The notes: generated by a model not told the origin, from the letters alone. A stretch of DNA of 12,829 nt from Gemmatimonadales bacterium (GCA_013812695.1 JACCSZ010000182.1:1-12829), one strand, 5' to 3'. Numbered from the stretch's first letter, positions 1 through 7,886 are shown. Numbers and translations: made by a program.

Positions 1-1869
1 CCGCGGGCGGTACAGTCGCTGATCTCGGCCGCCAAGAACCGGATGATGCCGCCGTCCGAATTGGCGGCGGGCGCGTCTCAGTTCGACCGGCTGGCCCAAG
101 TCGCGGCCGAGGTCTACGCGGCCATGGGTCCGGCGCTCAAGGCCGCGAACGCGATGGATTTCGACGACCTCCTGCTGCATCCGCTCACGCTCTTCCGCGA
201 GCACCCCGACCGGCTTCGCGTCTACCAGGCCCGATTCAACTTCATTCTGGTGGACGAGTTTCAGGACACCAACCGCGCGCAGTACCAGCTCATCCGCCTG
301 CTCGGGGCGCACGGCAATGTGTGCGCGGTGGGCGACGACGACCAGTCGATCTACGGCTGGCGCGGCGCCGACGTGCGGAACATGCAGGAGTTTCTGAAGG
401 ATTTTCCGGGCGCCCGGCTGGTGCGGCTCGAGGAGAACTACCGCTCGACCCAGGTGGTCCTCGACGCGGCCAACGGAGTCATCGCTGAGAACACCGGCCG
501 CATCGGGAAGACGCTGGTCACGCGCCGGCGCGGGGGCGAGACGGTTACGCTGCTGGCCGCCGCGGACGAGCGCGATGAAGCGGAGTGGGTGGTCCGCGAG
601 CTCGAGCGGAGGAGCGCTGCCGGCGATTGGAGTTACAGCGACATGGCCGTACTCTACCGCACCAACGCTCAGTCCCGGGCACTTGAGGAAGCGTTCCGTC
701 GCGCCGCCGTGCCGTATCGGCTCATCGGCGCGATCAGCTTCTACGACCGCCGGGAGGTGAAGGACCTCCTGGCCTATCTCCGGCTCATGGCCAACCCGGC
801 GGACGACGAAGCCTTTCTGCGCGCCGTCGCGGTCCCGCGGCGCGGACTGGGCGATACCAGCCTCGCCACGCTCGGACGGGCAGCCGTGCGGTGGGCCAAG
901 CCGCTCCTGGAGACGGCGCGCGCGGCCGACGGCATCGCCGAGCTCCGCCCGAACGTACGCGAGGCGCTCCGGTCGTTCGCGGCGTTCATCGATGGCCTCG
1001 CGCAGCGTGCCGGGCACCTGCCGCCGGCCGAGGTGCTCGAACAGCTCATCCGCGCCATCGACTACGAGGCGCTGCTGCACGCCGAGGGCCCCGAGGGTGC
1101 CGACCGCTGGGAGAACGTGCGCGAGCTCGTGGCCAGCGCCGCCAACTGGTCCGAGGAAGTGACCGACGAGGCCGAAGGCACGCCGCTCGAACGATTCCTT
1201 GCCGAGGCGGCGCTGCTCTCGTCGGCCGAGAGCGTCGTGGGGAGTGAGGAGGGCGTGACCCTCATGACGCTGCACACGGCCAAAGGGCTCGAGTGGCCCG
1301 TGGTCGTACTGACCGGACTCGAACACGGGCTCTTTCCGCTCGCCCGCTCGGAGGAGCAGCCGGGCGGGCTCGAGGAGGAGCGCCGGCTGTGCTACGTCGG
1401 GCTGACGCGCGCCAAGGACAAGCTCTATCTCACCTGGGCCCGCGCGCGGCGCCGCGGCGGCGAGCTTCGGCCCGGGATCCCCTCGCGATTTCTCCGGGCC
1501 CTCCCACCGGAAATTCTCGAGGAGCGCCGGACGACATCCCTCTGGGCGCCGGACTGGCGGTCGGGCGGTCAGGCGGCCGGCAGGTCCGGCGGCCGCGGCT
1601 TCGGATCGTACGGAGTCGGCTCGAGACCGGTCGCCCGGCCGGCCGAGCGCGTGCCGGAGCGCCCGCCGGAAGAGCTCTCGCAGGACACGCCCCGCTACGT
1701 CAAAGGCGAGCGCGTCCGCCACCGGCGGTTCGGGAGCGGAACGATCCAGGGGCTCACCGGCACCGGGCGCGACCTCAAGGTGTCGGTAGCGTTCGACGAC
1801 GTGGAGATCGGCGTCAAGCAGTTGCTCGTAGCCTACGCCGGCCTCGAACGCGAATGGGAGAGCGCATGA
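1..1869 (+). CDS. pcrA: ATP-dependent DNA helicase, PcrA/UvrD family (5' end outside window)
   Basis: This is a superfamily 1A 3'-5' DNA helicase acting in nucleotide-excision repair, replication-fork and transcription-conflict processing. The frame is open from base 1, giving 622 residues. The Q motif and Walker A lie upstream of the window, so roughly 100-150 N-terminal residues are missing compared with a usual length of about 720-780. Visible motifs in order: Walker B DEFQDT (bases 253-270), motif III GDDDQSIYGWRGAD (331-372), motif IV ENYRST (433-450), motif V TLHTAKGLEW (from about 1267) and motif VI YVGLTRAK (about 1393-1416). A Gly/Arg/Pro-rich linker (about 1500-1690) leads to a C-terminal Tudor-like segment starting YVKGERVRHRRFGSGTI (about 1693-1860). 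In PcrA that segment contacts RNA polymerase, which favours PcrA/UvrD over Rep. The stop codon overlaps the gatC start (ATGA), so co-translation with gatC is likely. All visible catalytic motifs are intact. Confidence 0.95.
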   Translation, partial: PRAVQSLISAAKNRMMPPSELAAGASQFDRLAQVAAEVYAAMGPALKAANAMDFDDLLLHPLTLFREHPDRLRVYQARFNFILVDEFQDTNRAQYQLIRLLGAHGNVCAVGDDDQSIYGWRGADVRNMQEFLKDFPGARLVRLEENYRSTQVVLDAANGVIAENTGRIGKTLVTRRRGGETVTLLAAADERDEAEWVVRELERRSAAGDWSYSDMAVLYRTNAQSRALEEAFRRAAVPYRLIGAISFYDRREVKDLLAYLRLMANPADDEAFLRAVAVPRRGLGDTSLATLGRAAVRWAKPLLETARAADGIAELRPNVREALRSFAAFIDGLAQRAGHLPPAEVLEQLIRAIDYEALLHAEGPEGADRWENVRELVASAANWSEEVTDEAEGTPLERFLAEAALLSSAESVVGSEEGVTLMTLHTAKGLEWPVVVLTGLEHGLFPLARSEEQPGGLEEERRLCYVGLTRAKDKLYLTWARARRRGGELRPGIPSRFLRALPPEILEERRTTSLWAPDWRSGGQAAGRSGGRGFGSYGVGSRPVARPAERVPERPPEELSQDTPRYVKGERVRHRRFGSGTIQGLTGTGRDLKVSVAFDDVEIGVKQLLVAYAGLEREWESA

Positions 1870-2165
1870 GCATCGGTCGCGACGAGGTGCTGCATGTGGC
1901 GAAGCTGGCGGAGCTCGCGGTGGACGATGCCGATCTGGACCGGATCGTCGGTCACCTCAACCGGATAGTGGACTTCGTGGCCCAGCTCGACCAGGTGCCG
2001 GGCGACGAGACCTCGGACCACTTCCTTCCGGGCCCCCGACAGGTTGCGCTGCGCGCGGATGTGCCGGGCGCCGTGCCGCTCGCCCGTCCGCCGGCGGAGC
2101 TGGCACCCGAGTTCAGCGACGGATTCTTTCTCGTCCCGCGTCACGGCGCCATGGAGGATCCGTGA
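1866..2165 (+). CDS. gatC: Asp-tRNA(Asn)/Glu-tRNA(Gln) amidotransferase subunit C
   Basis: GatC is the small subunit that wraps around GatA and GatB and stabilises the tRNA-dependent amidotransferase. The product is 99 residues, the usual size (about 95-100). Family hallmarks are the N-terminal helix with VLHVAKLAELAV, the stretch LNRIVDFVAQLDQV, the central DHFLPG (usually S/T-H-x-L-P), and the C-terminal DGFFLVPR. The ATG at 1866 overlaps the helicase stop (ATGA) and has a purine-rich GGGAGAG at 1856-1862, which fixes the start. The stop overlaps the GTG start of gatA by four bases (GTGA). The overlaps suggest coupled translation and matched stoichiometry of the three subunits. Confidence 0.96.
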   Translation: MSIGRDEVLHVAKLAELAVDDADLDRIVGHLNRIVDFVAQLDQVPGDETSDHFLPGPRQVALRADVPGAVPLARPPAELAPEFSDGFFLVPRHGAMEDP

Positions 2166-3550
2166 GCGCCGTCGCGGTCGCCAAGGCCGTCGGGGACCGC
2201 CTTGCGGCGGCCGAGGCGGCCGGACTCAACGCCACGCTGCATTGGTCGCGCGCGGGACTGGAGGCGGAGGCCGCTCGGGCCGACGCGGCGCCGGTGGCAG
2301 GCGCGCTGGCCGGGATGCCGATCGCGCTCAAGGACAACATCGTCACCACGGACGCCCCGACCACCTGCGGCTCGCGCATCCTCGAGGGCTATGTGTCGCC
2401 CTACGACGCGACCGTGGTGCGGCGGCTTCGGGCCGCCGGCGCGATGCTGGTGGCCAAGGCCAACATGGACGAGTTCGCGATGGGCTCCTCCACCGAACAC
2501 TCGGCCTTCGGACGGGTCAGGCATCCGCTGGACAAGGACCGGGTCCCGGGTGGCTCGTCCGGCGGGTCAGCCGCGCTGGTGGCGGCCGGCGTCGTGCCCG
2601 CGGCGCTCGGCTCGGAGACCGGCGGCTCCGTCCGGCAGCCCGCCAGCTTCTGCGGCGTCGTGGGCGTCAAGCCGAGCTATGGGCGGGTGAGCCGCTACGG
2701 CCTCGTGGCGTTCGGTTCCTCGCTCGATTGCATTGCCGTGTTCGGCCGCACGGTCGACGACGCGGCCCGCGTGCTGGGCGCCATGAGCGGGTACGATCCG
2801 CTCGACAGCACCACGCTGGATCGGCCCCCGATGGCTGTGCCCACGCCGCTGACCGATCTGCGGGGTCTCAGGATCGGCCTGCCGCGCGAGTACTTCCCGG
2901 CCGATCTCCATCCGGGTGTCGCGGCGGCAATGGAACGGGTCAAGGCCGCCGTCAACAGGCTCGGCGGGCAGCTCGTGGATGTCTCCCTTCCCAACTCGGC
3001 CTTCGCGGTGCCCACCTACTACATCGTGGCCCCAGCCGAGGCCGCGGCGAACCTGGCGCGGTACGACGGGGTCCGCTACGGGCCGCGAAAGGCTGGGCCG
3101 GCAGGCGACATCCGGGCACTCTATCAGACGACGCGGGGCCAGGGATTCGGCGCCGAAGTGCAGCGGCGGATCCTGGTGGGCACCTACGTGTTGAGCGCGG
3201 GGTACTACGACGCGTACTATCGGAAGGCGCAGCGGGTCCGCGCGCGTATCGCCGACGATTTCCTGAGCGCCTTTGCCGGCGGCGTCGATCTCCTGCTCAC
3301 ACCGACGACGCCCACCCCGGCGTTCCGGGCGGGCGAGAAGACCGAGGATCCCGTGGCCATGTACCTGGCCGACATCTTCGTCTGCGCCAGCAGCCTGGCG
3401 GGGCTGCCGGCGCTCAGCATCCCTGTGGGCCGGAGCGAGGGTCTCCCGATCGGCGCGCAGCTCATCGCGCCGCACTTCGAGGACGAGCGGATGCTGGCGG
3501 CCGCGGCCGCCATCGAGCGTGTGGTGGCCGCCGACGCCGAGGTGCGCTGA
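2162..3550 (+). CDS. gatA: Asp-tRNA(Asn)/Glu-tRNA(Gln) amidotransferase subunit A (amidase)
   Basis: GatA is an amidase-signature enzyme that releases ammonia from glutamine and channels it to GatB, where misacylated Glu-tRNA(Gln) or Asp-tRNA(Asn) is amidated. The product is 462 residues, slightly short of the usual 480-490 because of a trimmed N-terminus. The Ser-cisSer-Lys triad is visible: Lys57 in IALKDNIV, Ser132 in PGGSSGGSAA and the nucleophile Ser156 in GSETGGSVRQPA. The 75- and 24-residue spacings match those I recall for Staphylococcus GatA. The GTG start at 2162 has GGAGG at 2153-2157 inside the gatC end and overlaps the gatC stop. The stop shares one base with the gatB ATG (TGATG). 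No broken motifs are seen. Confidence 0.97.
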   Translation: MSAVAVAKAVGDRLAAAEAAGLNATLHWSRAGLEAEAARADAAPVAGALAGMPIALKDNIVTTDAPTTCGSRILEGYVSPYDATVVRRLRAAGAMLVAKANMDEFAMGSSTEHSAFGRVRHPLDKDRVPGGSSGGSAALVAAGVVPAALGSETGGSVRQPASFCGVVGVKPSYGRVSRYGLVAFGSSLDCIAVFGRTVDDAARVLGAMSGYDPLDSTTLDRPPMAVPTPLTDLRGLRIGLPREYFPADLHPGVAAAMERVKAAVNRLGGQLVDVSLPNSAFAVPTYYIVAPAEAAANLARYDGVRYGPRKAGPAGDIRALYQTTRGQGFGAEVQRRILVGTYVLSAGYYDAYYRKAQRVRARIADDFLSAFAGGVDLLLTPTTPTPAFRAGEKTEDPVAMYLADIFVCASSLAGLPALSIPVGRSEGLPIGAQLIAPHFEDERMLAAAAAIERVVAADAEVR

Positions 3551-4974
3551 TGGCGTGGGAAACGGTGATCGGGCTCGAGGTGCACGTGCAGCTCAGCACG
3601 CGCACCAAGATGTTCTGCGCCTGCCGGACCACTTTCGGCGACCCGCCGAATACCAACGTCTGTCCGACGTGTCTCGGTCTGCCGGGCGCGCTGCCCGTTC
3701 CCAACGCCGAGGCCGTCCGGCTCGCGGCCCGCGGCGCCATCGCGCTCGGCTGCACGGTGCACGCCACCAGCGTCTTCGCCCGGAAGAATTACTTCTATCC
3801 CGATCTGCCCAAGGGGTATCAGATCTCGCAATTCGACCAGCCGCTGGCTACGGGCGGCCGCGTCGCCTTCGACTCACCCGATCGCGGCCGCATCGAAGTC
3901 GGCGTCACCCGCCTCCACGTCGAGGAGGACGCGGGCAAGCTGGTGCACGACCGATTCCCGGGAAAGACGGCGGTCGATCTCAACCGCGCGGGCACGCCGC
4001 TCGCCGAGATCGTGAGCGAGCCGGACATCCGATCGCCGGCGGAGGCCCGGGCGTATCTAGTCACGCTGCGCCAGATACTGGTGTACGCGGGCGTGAGCGA
4101 CTGCAGCATGGAGCAGGGAAGCCTGCGGGTCGACGCCAACCTGTCGATCCGGCGGCCCGGCGACCCCAAGCTCGGTACCAAGACCGAGGTCAAGAATCTG
4201 AATTCGTTCGCCAATGTCGAGCGCGCGCTCGAGGCGGAGCGCGAGCGCCAGGTCGCCCTGCTCGATCGCGGCGACCGGGTCGCGCAAGTCACGCTGCTCT
4301 TCAACGCGGGCTCCGGGCAGGTCCGCCCGTTGCGCTCGAAGGAGGAGAGCCACGACTACCGCTACTTCCCCGATCCTGACCTGCCGCCGCTGGTGCTGGC
4401 GCCCGAGTGGATCGCGGCGGAGCGAGCCGCGCTCCCCGAGCTTCCGGAGGCCCGCCGCGCCCGTCTCGAAATCGCGTACGGCCTGCCTGCGTACGACGCT
4501 CGCGTGCTCACGAGCGAGGTCGCGCTCGCCGAGTACTACGAGTCGGTCGTCGGGGAGGGCGTGGATCCCAAGACCGCCGCCAACTGGGTCATGGGTGACG
4601 TGATGACGACTTACAACGAGACCGGCGCCTTTCCGGTCGAGGCCGACCGCCTGGCCAGCCTCGTGACGCTGGTCCGTGAGGGCGTGGTGAGCCATCAGGC
4701 CGCCAAGCGGGTGTATGCCGAGCTCGCGCGGCGCCCGCGCGATGAGCCCAAGGCGGTGGCGGAGCGGCTCGGTCTCGTGCAGGTGCGCGATCAGGGCGAA
4801 ATCGGCGGCTGGGTCGACGAAGTGCTGGCGGCGCACACAGCCGAAGTGGCCCGCTACAAGGGAGGCGAGCTCAAGCTGATGGGATTCTTCGTGGGGCAGG
4901 TCATGAAGCGCAGCAAGGGCAAGGCGGATCCGAAGGGGGTCCAGCCGGTGCTGCAGGAGCGGCTGTCACCCTGA
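3550..4974 (+). CDS. gatB: Asp-tRNA(Asn)/Glu-tRNA(Gln) amidotransferase subunit B
   Basis: GatB binds the misacylated tRNA, phosphorylates its Glu or Asp side chain with ATP and transfers ammonia delivered from GatA. The product is 474 residues, normal for the family. The N-terminal cradle domain starts ETVIGLEVHVQLST and carries the zinc-binding cysteines Cys23, Cys25, Cys38 and Cys41 (FCAC and CPTC). The conserved KNYFYPDLPKGYQISQFD and the HVEEDAGK stretch follow. DYRYFPDPDLPP closes the cradle, and the last 150 or so residues form the helical and YqeY-like tRNA-binding tail ending GGELKLMGFFVGQVMKRSKG. The ATG shares one base with the gatA stop, and a GAGG lies at 3539-3542. The gene ends 12 bases from the stop codon of the convergent M23 peptidase gene. 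Confidence 0.97.
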   Translation: MAWETVIGLEVHVQLSTRTKMFCACRTTFGDPPNTNVCPTCLGLPGALPVPNAEAVRLAARGAIALGCTVHATSVFARKNYFYPDLPKGYQISQFDQPLATGGRVAFDSPDRGRIEVGVTRLHVEEDAGKLVHDRFPGKTAVDLNRAGTPLAEIVSEPDIRSPAEARAYLVTLRQILVYAGVSDCSMEQGSLRVDANLSIRRPGDPKLGTKTEVKNLNSFANVERALEAERERQVALLDRGDRVAQVTLLFNAGSGQVRPLRSKEESHDYRYFPDPDLPPLVLAPEWIAAERAALPELPEARRARLEIAYGLPAYDARVLTSEVALAEYYESVVGEGVDPKTAANWVMGDVMTTYNETGAFPVEADRLASLVTLVREGVVSHQAAKRVYAELARRPRDEPKAVAERLGLVQVRDQGEIGGWVDEVLAAHTAEVARYKGGELKLMGFFVGQVMKRSKGKADPKGVQPVLQERLSP

Positions 4975-4986
4975 GCGACAGGTGGT

Positions 4987-5886
4987 CTACGGTGCGCCGA
5001 GCTCGAACAGCGACATCGGATCCACCGTGATTCCCCCGTACCTGGCGATCCAGTGCAGGTGCGGGCCGGTCACCCTCCCGCTCCTTCCCACGCCGCCGAT
5101 GACCTGTCCCGCGACGACGGTATCCCCGGTCGCCACGCCGACCCGGCTCAGGTGGAAGTAGCCCGTCACGAGCCCCGCGCCATGATCCAGATACACCGCG
5201 CGCCCCGCCAGGTAGAAATTCGCCACCAGCGCCACCACGCCCCGGCCCGCCGCACGGACCGGTGCGCCGGGCCTCCCGGAGAAATCGGTGCCGAGATGGC
5301 GGCTGGTGACGGCGCCGTTGAACTCACGTGCCGCGCCGTAGGTGCTCGTCACGCGGCTCGGACGCGGTCGTCGGAACGCGCCGCTCCACAGACGAGGCGT
5401 ATCGTGCGCGCCCCGGGACACCGCGCGGCCCTGCGCCACCTCACCCTCGATGCGGACGCGCGACGCGCTGTCCGGCTCGGCATACCGAGGCGCGACCGTG
5501 AGCCGCTCGCGCGCGTGCTCGGGTTGGCCGACCGCAAGCGCGACGGGTGCGGTGTCCGTGGCTGCGCCGGTCGACAGGCGGAGCGTGACCGGGAACGTAT
5601 CGCCGCCTTCGAGCGGAATGCCGAGCAGGCTCCGGAAGCCGCCGTCGGCAAGTCGCTCGAAGTGCAGCGGCTCCTCGGCGGCCGATCCGTCCAGCGTCAC
5701 GGCGGTGTCCGGCTCACCGGCGGGGCGAGCGTACAGCCAGACCACGCTTCCTCGCACAGCCCGGCTCGGCACCGTCACGATGGTCATCCGCTCAGCCATC
5801 GGAGCCGCTTGCGCCGACACCGGGCCGGCTGCCGCGAGACTCAGGAACACGACCAGAGCCATCGTCGCCCAATCGGTCCGGCTCAT
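4987..5886 (-). CDS. secreted M23-family metallopeptidase (LytM/peptidoglycan endopeptidase-like)
   Basis: This 299-residue exported protein probably cleaves peptide cross-links in peptidoglycan, or acts as a LytM-type regulator. Residues 1-26 form a signal peptide (hydrophobic ALVVFLSLAAA, then GPVSAQ). The middle (about 33-125) looks like a beta-rich domain with no family I recognise. The C-terminus (about 180-299) is an M23 domain with the zinc and catalytic pattern His197-x3-Asp201 (SRHLGTDFSG), His245 (YFHLS) and His276-x-His278 (GPHLHW). All expected ligands are present, so an active enzyme is likely. The start is the ATG at 5886, because it gives a clean signal peptide and overlaps the upstream cupin stop (ATGA). 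The reading frame stays open further upstream, but that stretch is the cupin gene in another frame. It is last in the minus-strand cluster and convergent with gatB. Confidence 0.92.
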   Translation of the reverse strand: MSRTDWATMALVVFLSLAAAGPVSAQAAPMAERMTIVTVPSRAVRGSVVWLYARPAGEPDTAVTLDGSAAEEPLHFERLADGGFRSLLGIPLEGGDTFPVTLRLSTGAATDTAPVALAVGQPEHARERLTVAPRYAEPDSASRVRIEGEVAQGRAVSRGAHDTPRLWSGAFRRPRPSRVTSTYGAAREFNGAVTSRHLGTDFSGRPGAPVRAAGRGVVALVANFYLAGRAVYLDHGAGLVTGYFHLSRVGVATGDTVVAGQVIGGVGRSGRVTGPHLHWIARYGGITVDPMSLFELGAP

Positions 5887-6317
5887 CGCCCCAGCCGCCG
5901 GATCAGACTCTCCCGGTCCGGATATTCCCCCGCCAGCGCGTCGGCCGATCCGAGCTCGAAATCGGCGAACTCGAACCCCGGTGCCACGGTGCAGCCGCAG
6001 AGGACCGCGTCGGCCTCGGGCTCGGCGGCCTGCCACGTGCCCGCGGTCACCGTCGCCTGCGGGGTCTCGGCGCTCAGTCGCACGTCGCCCAGGCCGAGCC
6101 GGTAGAGCCGAAGCGCCCCGCCATCGTAGTGATGCCAGATCTCGTCCGACCGCACCCGGTGCCAGGTGCTCCACGCGCCGGCGGGCAACAGGTAGTGAAT
6201 GGCGGTGGACGCGCACCGCACTCGTCCGTCAGGCAGCGTGAGCCGCAACGGGCTTCGGAAGGTCTCGCCGTAATAGCCGCCTTCGGGATGCGGGCGGAGG
6301 GCGAGCCGGCGCACCAC
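5883..6317 (-). CDS. cupin domain protein of the DUF985 (cupin_5) family
   Basis: This is a small single-domain cupin of about 144-149 residues. The family is defined by an N-terminal LxLxPHPEGGxxxETxRS, seen here as ALRPHPEGGYYGETFRS. The first cupin motif STWHRVRSDEIWHHYDGG and the second LCGCTVAPGFEFADFELG follow. Members fold as a double-stranded beta helix, and the function is not established; a sugar- or nucleotide-related ligand has been suggested for the family. The start is uncertain. The conservative choice is GTG at 6317, which trims the first helix. A CTG at 6332 overlaps the upstream stop as CTGA and would restore the usual N-terminus. The stop overlaps the M23 gene start. There is no signal peptide, so it is presumably cytoplasmic, unlike its neighbours. 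Confidence 0.88.
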   Translation of the reverse strand: MVRRLALRPHPEGGYYGETFRSPLRLTLPDGRVRCASTAIHYLLPAGAWSTWHRVRSDEIWHHYDGGALRLYRLGLGDVRLSAETPQATVTAGTWQAAEPEADAVLCGCTVAPGFEFADFELGSADALAGEYPDRESLIRRLGR

Positions 6318-6328
6318 GTCGTCGACGT

Positions 6329-7297
6329 TCAGCGGCGGCCGCTCACGAGCGCGCGTGGCGAGGGTGCGGCGCTCGCCGGCGCGCGCCAGGGGAGGCGGTT
6401 GGTGATGCGCGGCCAGAAGGCGAGCGGCCGCTCGGGCAACCCGAAATGCTCCTGCGCGGCGCCGCGCAGCCTGACCAGGTTGCGGCGCCCGCTGGCCCTC
6501 AGCACGCGCCGCCTCAGCTCCTTGGCGATCTTGAGCGGCCGCTCGCCGGACGGATCGAGCTGCAGCGCCGAGGAGTCGGGGCCCACCAGCAATTCCATCA
6601 TGAAATCGTAGGACAGCCCCAGGTGGCGCTCGACGTCCTCGTCGGCCAGCGGCCACCGGCTGTACTCGCGCGCCACCTGCGTGGCCCGCTGCCAGCTCGA
6701 GCTTTCCGTCAGCCGGACCATGCCGCGGAACAGCCGGCGGTTGGTGCGCACGCTGAAGATGGTGGGCGCGATGATGCGGTCGAGGTGTGCGTTGGCGTCG
6801 GCGTGGCTCAGCAGAATCACGTCCTTGGCCGATTTGGCGTACGCGTCGCCGAGATGGGTCTCGACCCGGGTCTCCCAGTACGAGTGCCCGACGGCCGCGG
6901 TACTGCTCGTGATCATGAGCTGCCGAGGCACGAAATAATTGTGGGCGACCGTGTCGGCGGCGAGATGACACAGGTAACCCAGGCCGAAGGCGCGGAGGGC
7001 TTCGGAGCCGGCAAGGTCGTGGATCTCCCGGCCCACGTGCCAGTAGTGACAGTGCCGGCCGAGGGGCGCGTAGTGCTTCGCCATCGACGAATCGGCCGCG
7101 ATGTTGCCATAGAGGAAGTCGAACGGGTAGGCGCGCAGCAGCTCGGCGGTGACACCCGGGAGCTGGCCGAGGCTCGACAGCACGGACTCGCCCAGATAGA
7201 TGTGGGTGCCCGGTGTCCAGGCGTGGGCGGCGTCCGGGAGCGCCAGCAGCACGAGCCCCACGCCCGCAAAGGCGAGCGCAAGGCGCGCCAGATTCAT
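6329..7297 (-). CDS. secreted zinc-dependent phospholipase C family protein
   Basis: This 322-residue exported protein resembles bacterial zinc phospholipase C / alpha-toxin catalytic domains, which hydrolyse phospholipid head groups. The signal peptide is residues 1-26 (hydrophobic LALAFAGVGLVLLAL, then PDAAHA). The predicted cut leaves Trp27 as the mature N-terminus, as in family enzymes whose N-terminal Trp is a zinc ligand. Other ligand-like residues fall in family order: His32, Asp69 (GNIAAD), His84 or a neighbour in RHCHYWH, His111-x3-Asp115-x3-His119 (HLAADTVAH), and His138-x3-Glu142 (HSYWE). The C-terminal 60 residues are basic and resemble nothing I know; there is no obvious C2-like lipid-binding domain. 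The substrate cannot be told from sequence. The ATG lies 10 bases after the preceding gene of the cluster. Confidence 0.85.
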   Translation of the reverse strand: MNLARLALAFAGVGLVLLALPDAAHAWTPGTHIYLGESVLSSLGQLPGVTAELLRAYPFDFLYGNIAADSSMAKHYAPLGRHCHYWHVGREIHDLAGSEALRAFGLGYLCHLAADTVAHNYFVPRQLMITSSTAAVGHSYWETRVETHLGDAYAKSAKDVILLSHADANAHLDRIIAPTIFSVRTNRRLFRGMVRLTESSSWQRATQVAREYSRWPLADEDVERHLGLSYDFMMELLVGPDSSALQLDPSGERPLKIAKELRRRVLRASGRRNLVRLRGAAQEHFGLPERPLAFWPRITNRLPWRAPASAAPSPRALVSGRR

Positions 7298-7307
7298 GCG
7301 CGGCTCG

Positions 7308-7796
7308 TCATGCGCGTCCGGCCACCAGCAGGCGACGCACCCGGCCCAGCATGCCGTTTCCTCGTCGGGCCGAGCGCAGCGTCGCGGCCACGTCCAGCGC
7401 GGTGTCTTCCACCTCGCCGTGGACGAGATCGTAGAGCGTCTCCAGGTCGGCCAGCTTGCCCTCGACGCGGTCGACCCCCTTCACCACCTTCCGGCGCACC
7501 CGCCGCCCGGTCTGCGCGAAGGCGCCGGCCTCGTGTCGCACCAGCACCATCAGCTCCTCCGCCTGCTCGGCCAGTCCCCGGGCCGCCTTGAGCGCCTGGG
7601 CGACGTCGTCCTGGAGGCCGTCCGCGGCGACGCCCAGCTTCCTGGCCTGCGCCGAGACTCGCAGGGCCAGGATGCCGAGCGCCACGGCCGCGGCGAGGAC
7701 GGAGAGCGCGACGATGGCCAGGGATACCGCCATGGTCGGTCCGACCCACGCGGGCTGGGCCGCGACCTGCAGCAGTGCAAGGGTGTGCGTTCCCAT
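7308..7796 (-). CDS. membrane-anchored coiled-coil protein, DUF948-like (hypothetical)
   Basis: This 162-residue protein has one transmembrane helix near residues 21-46 (from TMAVSLAIVALSVLAAAVAL to LRVSAQ). A long, mostly helical, charged region of about residues 47-135 follows and probably forms a coiled coil. The tail is basic (GRVRRLLVAGRA). Basic residues just after the helix suggest that the C-terminal part is cytoplasmic. The arrangement resembles DUF948 proteins, whose role is unknown; I am not certain of the family. The ATG at 7796 is chosen because GGGAGGA lies four bases upstream on the minus strand (7807-7801), the best ribosome site in the cluster. It is the first gene of the four-gene minus-strand cluster, divergent from murA. 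A much longer same-frame reading upstream is antisense to murA and not credible. Confidence 0.8.
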   Translation of the reverse strand: MGTHTLALLQVAAQPAWVGPTMAVSLAIVALSVLAAAVALGILALRVSAQARKLGVAADGLQDDVAQALKAARGLAEQAEELMVLVRHEAGAFAQTGRRVRRKVVKGVDRVEGKLADLETLYDLVHGEVEDTALDVAATLRSARRGNGMLGRVRRLLVAGRA

Positions 7797-7800
7797 GGTG

Positions 7801-7807
7801 TCCTCCC
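7801..7807 (-). promoter_or_regulatory. ribosome binding site deciding the DUF948-like start
   Basis: On the minus strand this reads GGGAGGA, four bases before the ATG at 7796. It fixes the start of the DUF948-like gene and excludes the long open extension that runs antisense to murA. Confidence 0.75.
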
Positions 7808-7857
7808 AAAAGGCGACGGCAGGGCCTGGCGAGCAGTGCGCCGGCGCGGCCACCGGT

Positions 7858-7886
7858 AAAACAACGCGGTCGGTGGTGCATCGCAA
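7858..7886 (-). promoter_or_regulatory. weak candidate promoter for the minus-strand envelope cluster
   Basis: On the minus strand, TTGCGA (7886-7881) and TGTTTT (7863-7858) are separated by 17 bases in an otherwise GC-rich gap. The start would be about 55 bases upstream of the DUF948-like ATG. The -10 matches the consensus at only three of six positions, so this is a guess supported mainly by position and local AT content. The whole divergent gap 7797-7934 shows no other feature I can support. Confidence 0.25.

Noticed and set aside
2044..3549. Open frame running through gatA in the gatB frame, giving an apparent 976-residue protein
   Set aside because: The upstream part is Arg/Gly-rich out-of-frame translation of gatA. 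The recognisable GatB begins at the ATG at 3550 with normal family length.
4963..4984. Short inverted repeat (CTGTC / GACAG) between gatB and the M23 gene as a shared terminator
   Set aside because: The stem has only five pairs with a nine-base loop and no T-run on either strand, which is within chance.
5887..6216. N-terminal extension of the M23 peptidase frame
   Set aside because: It overlaps the cupin gene in another frame. The Arg-rich translation and the internal signal peptide at 5886 show it is not coding.
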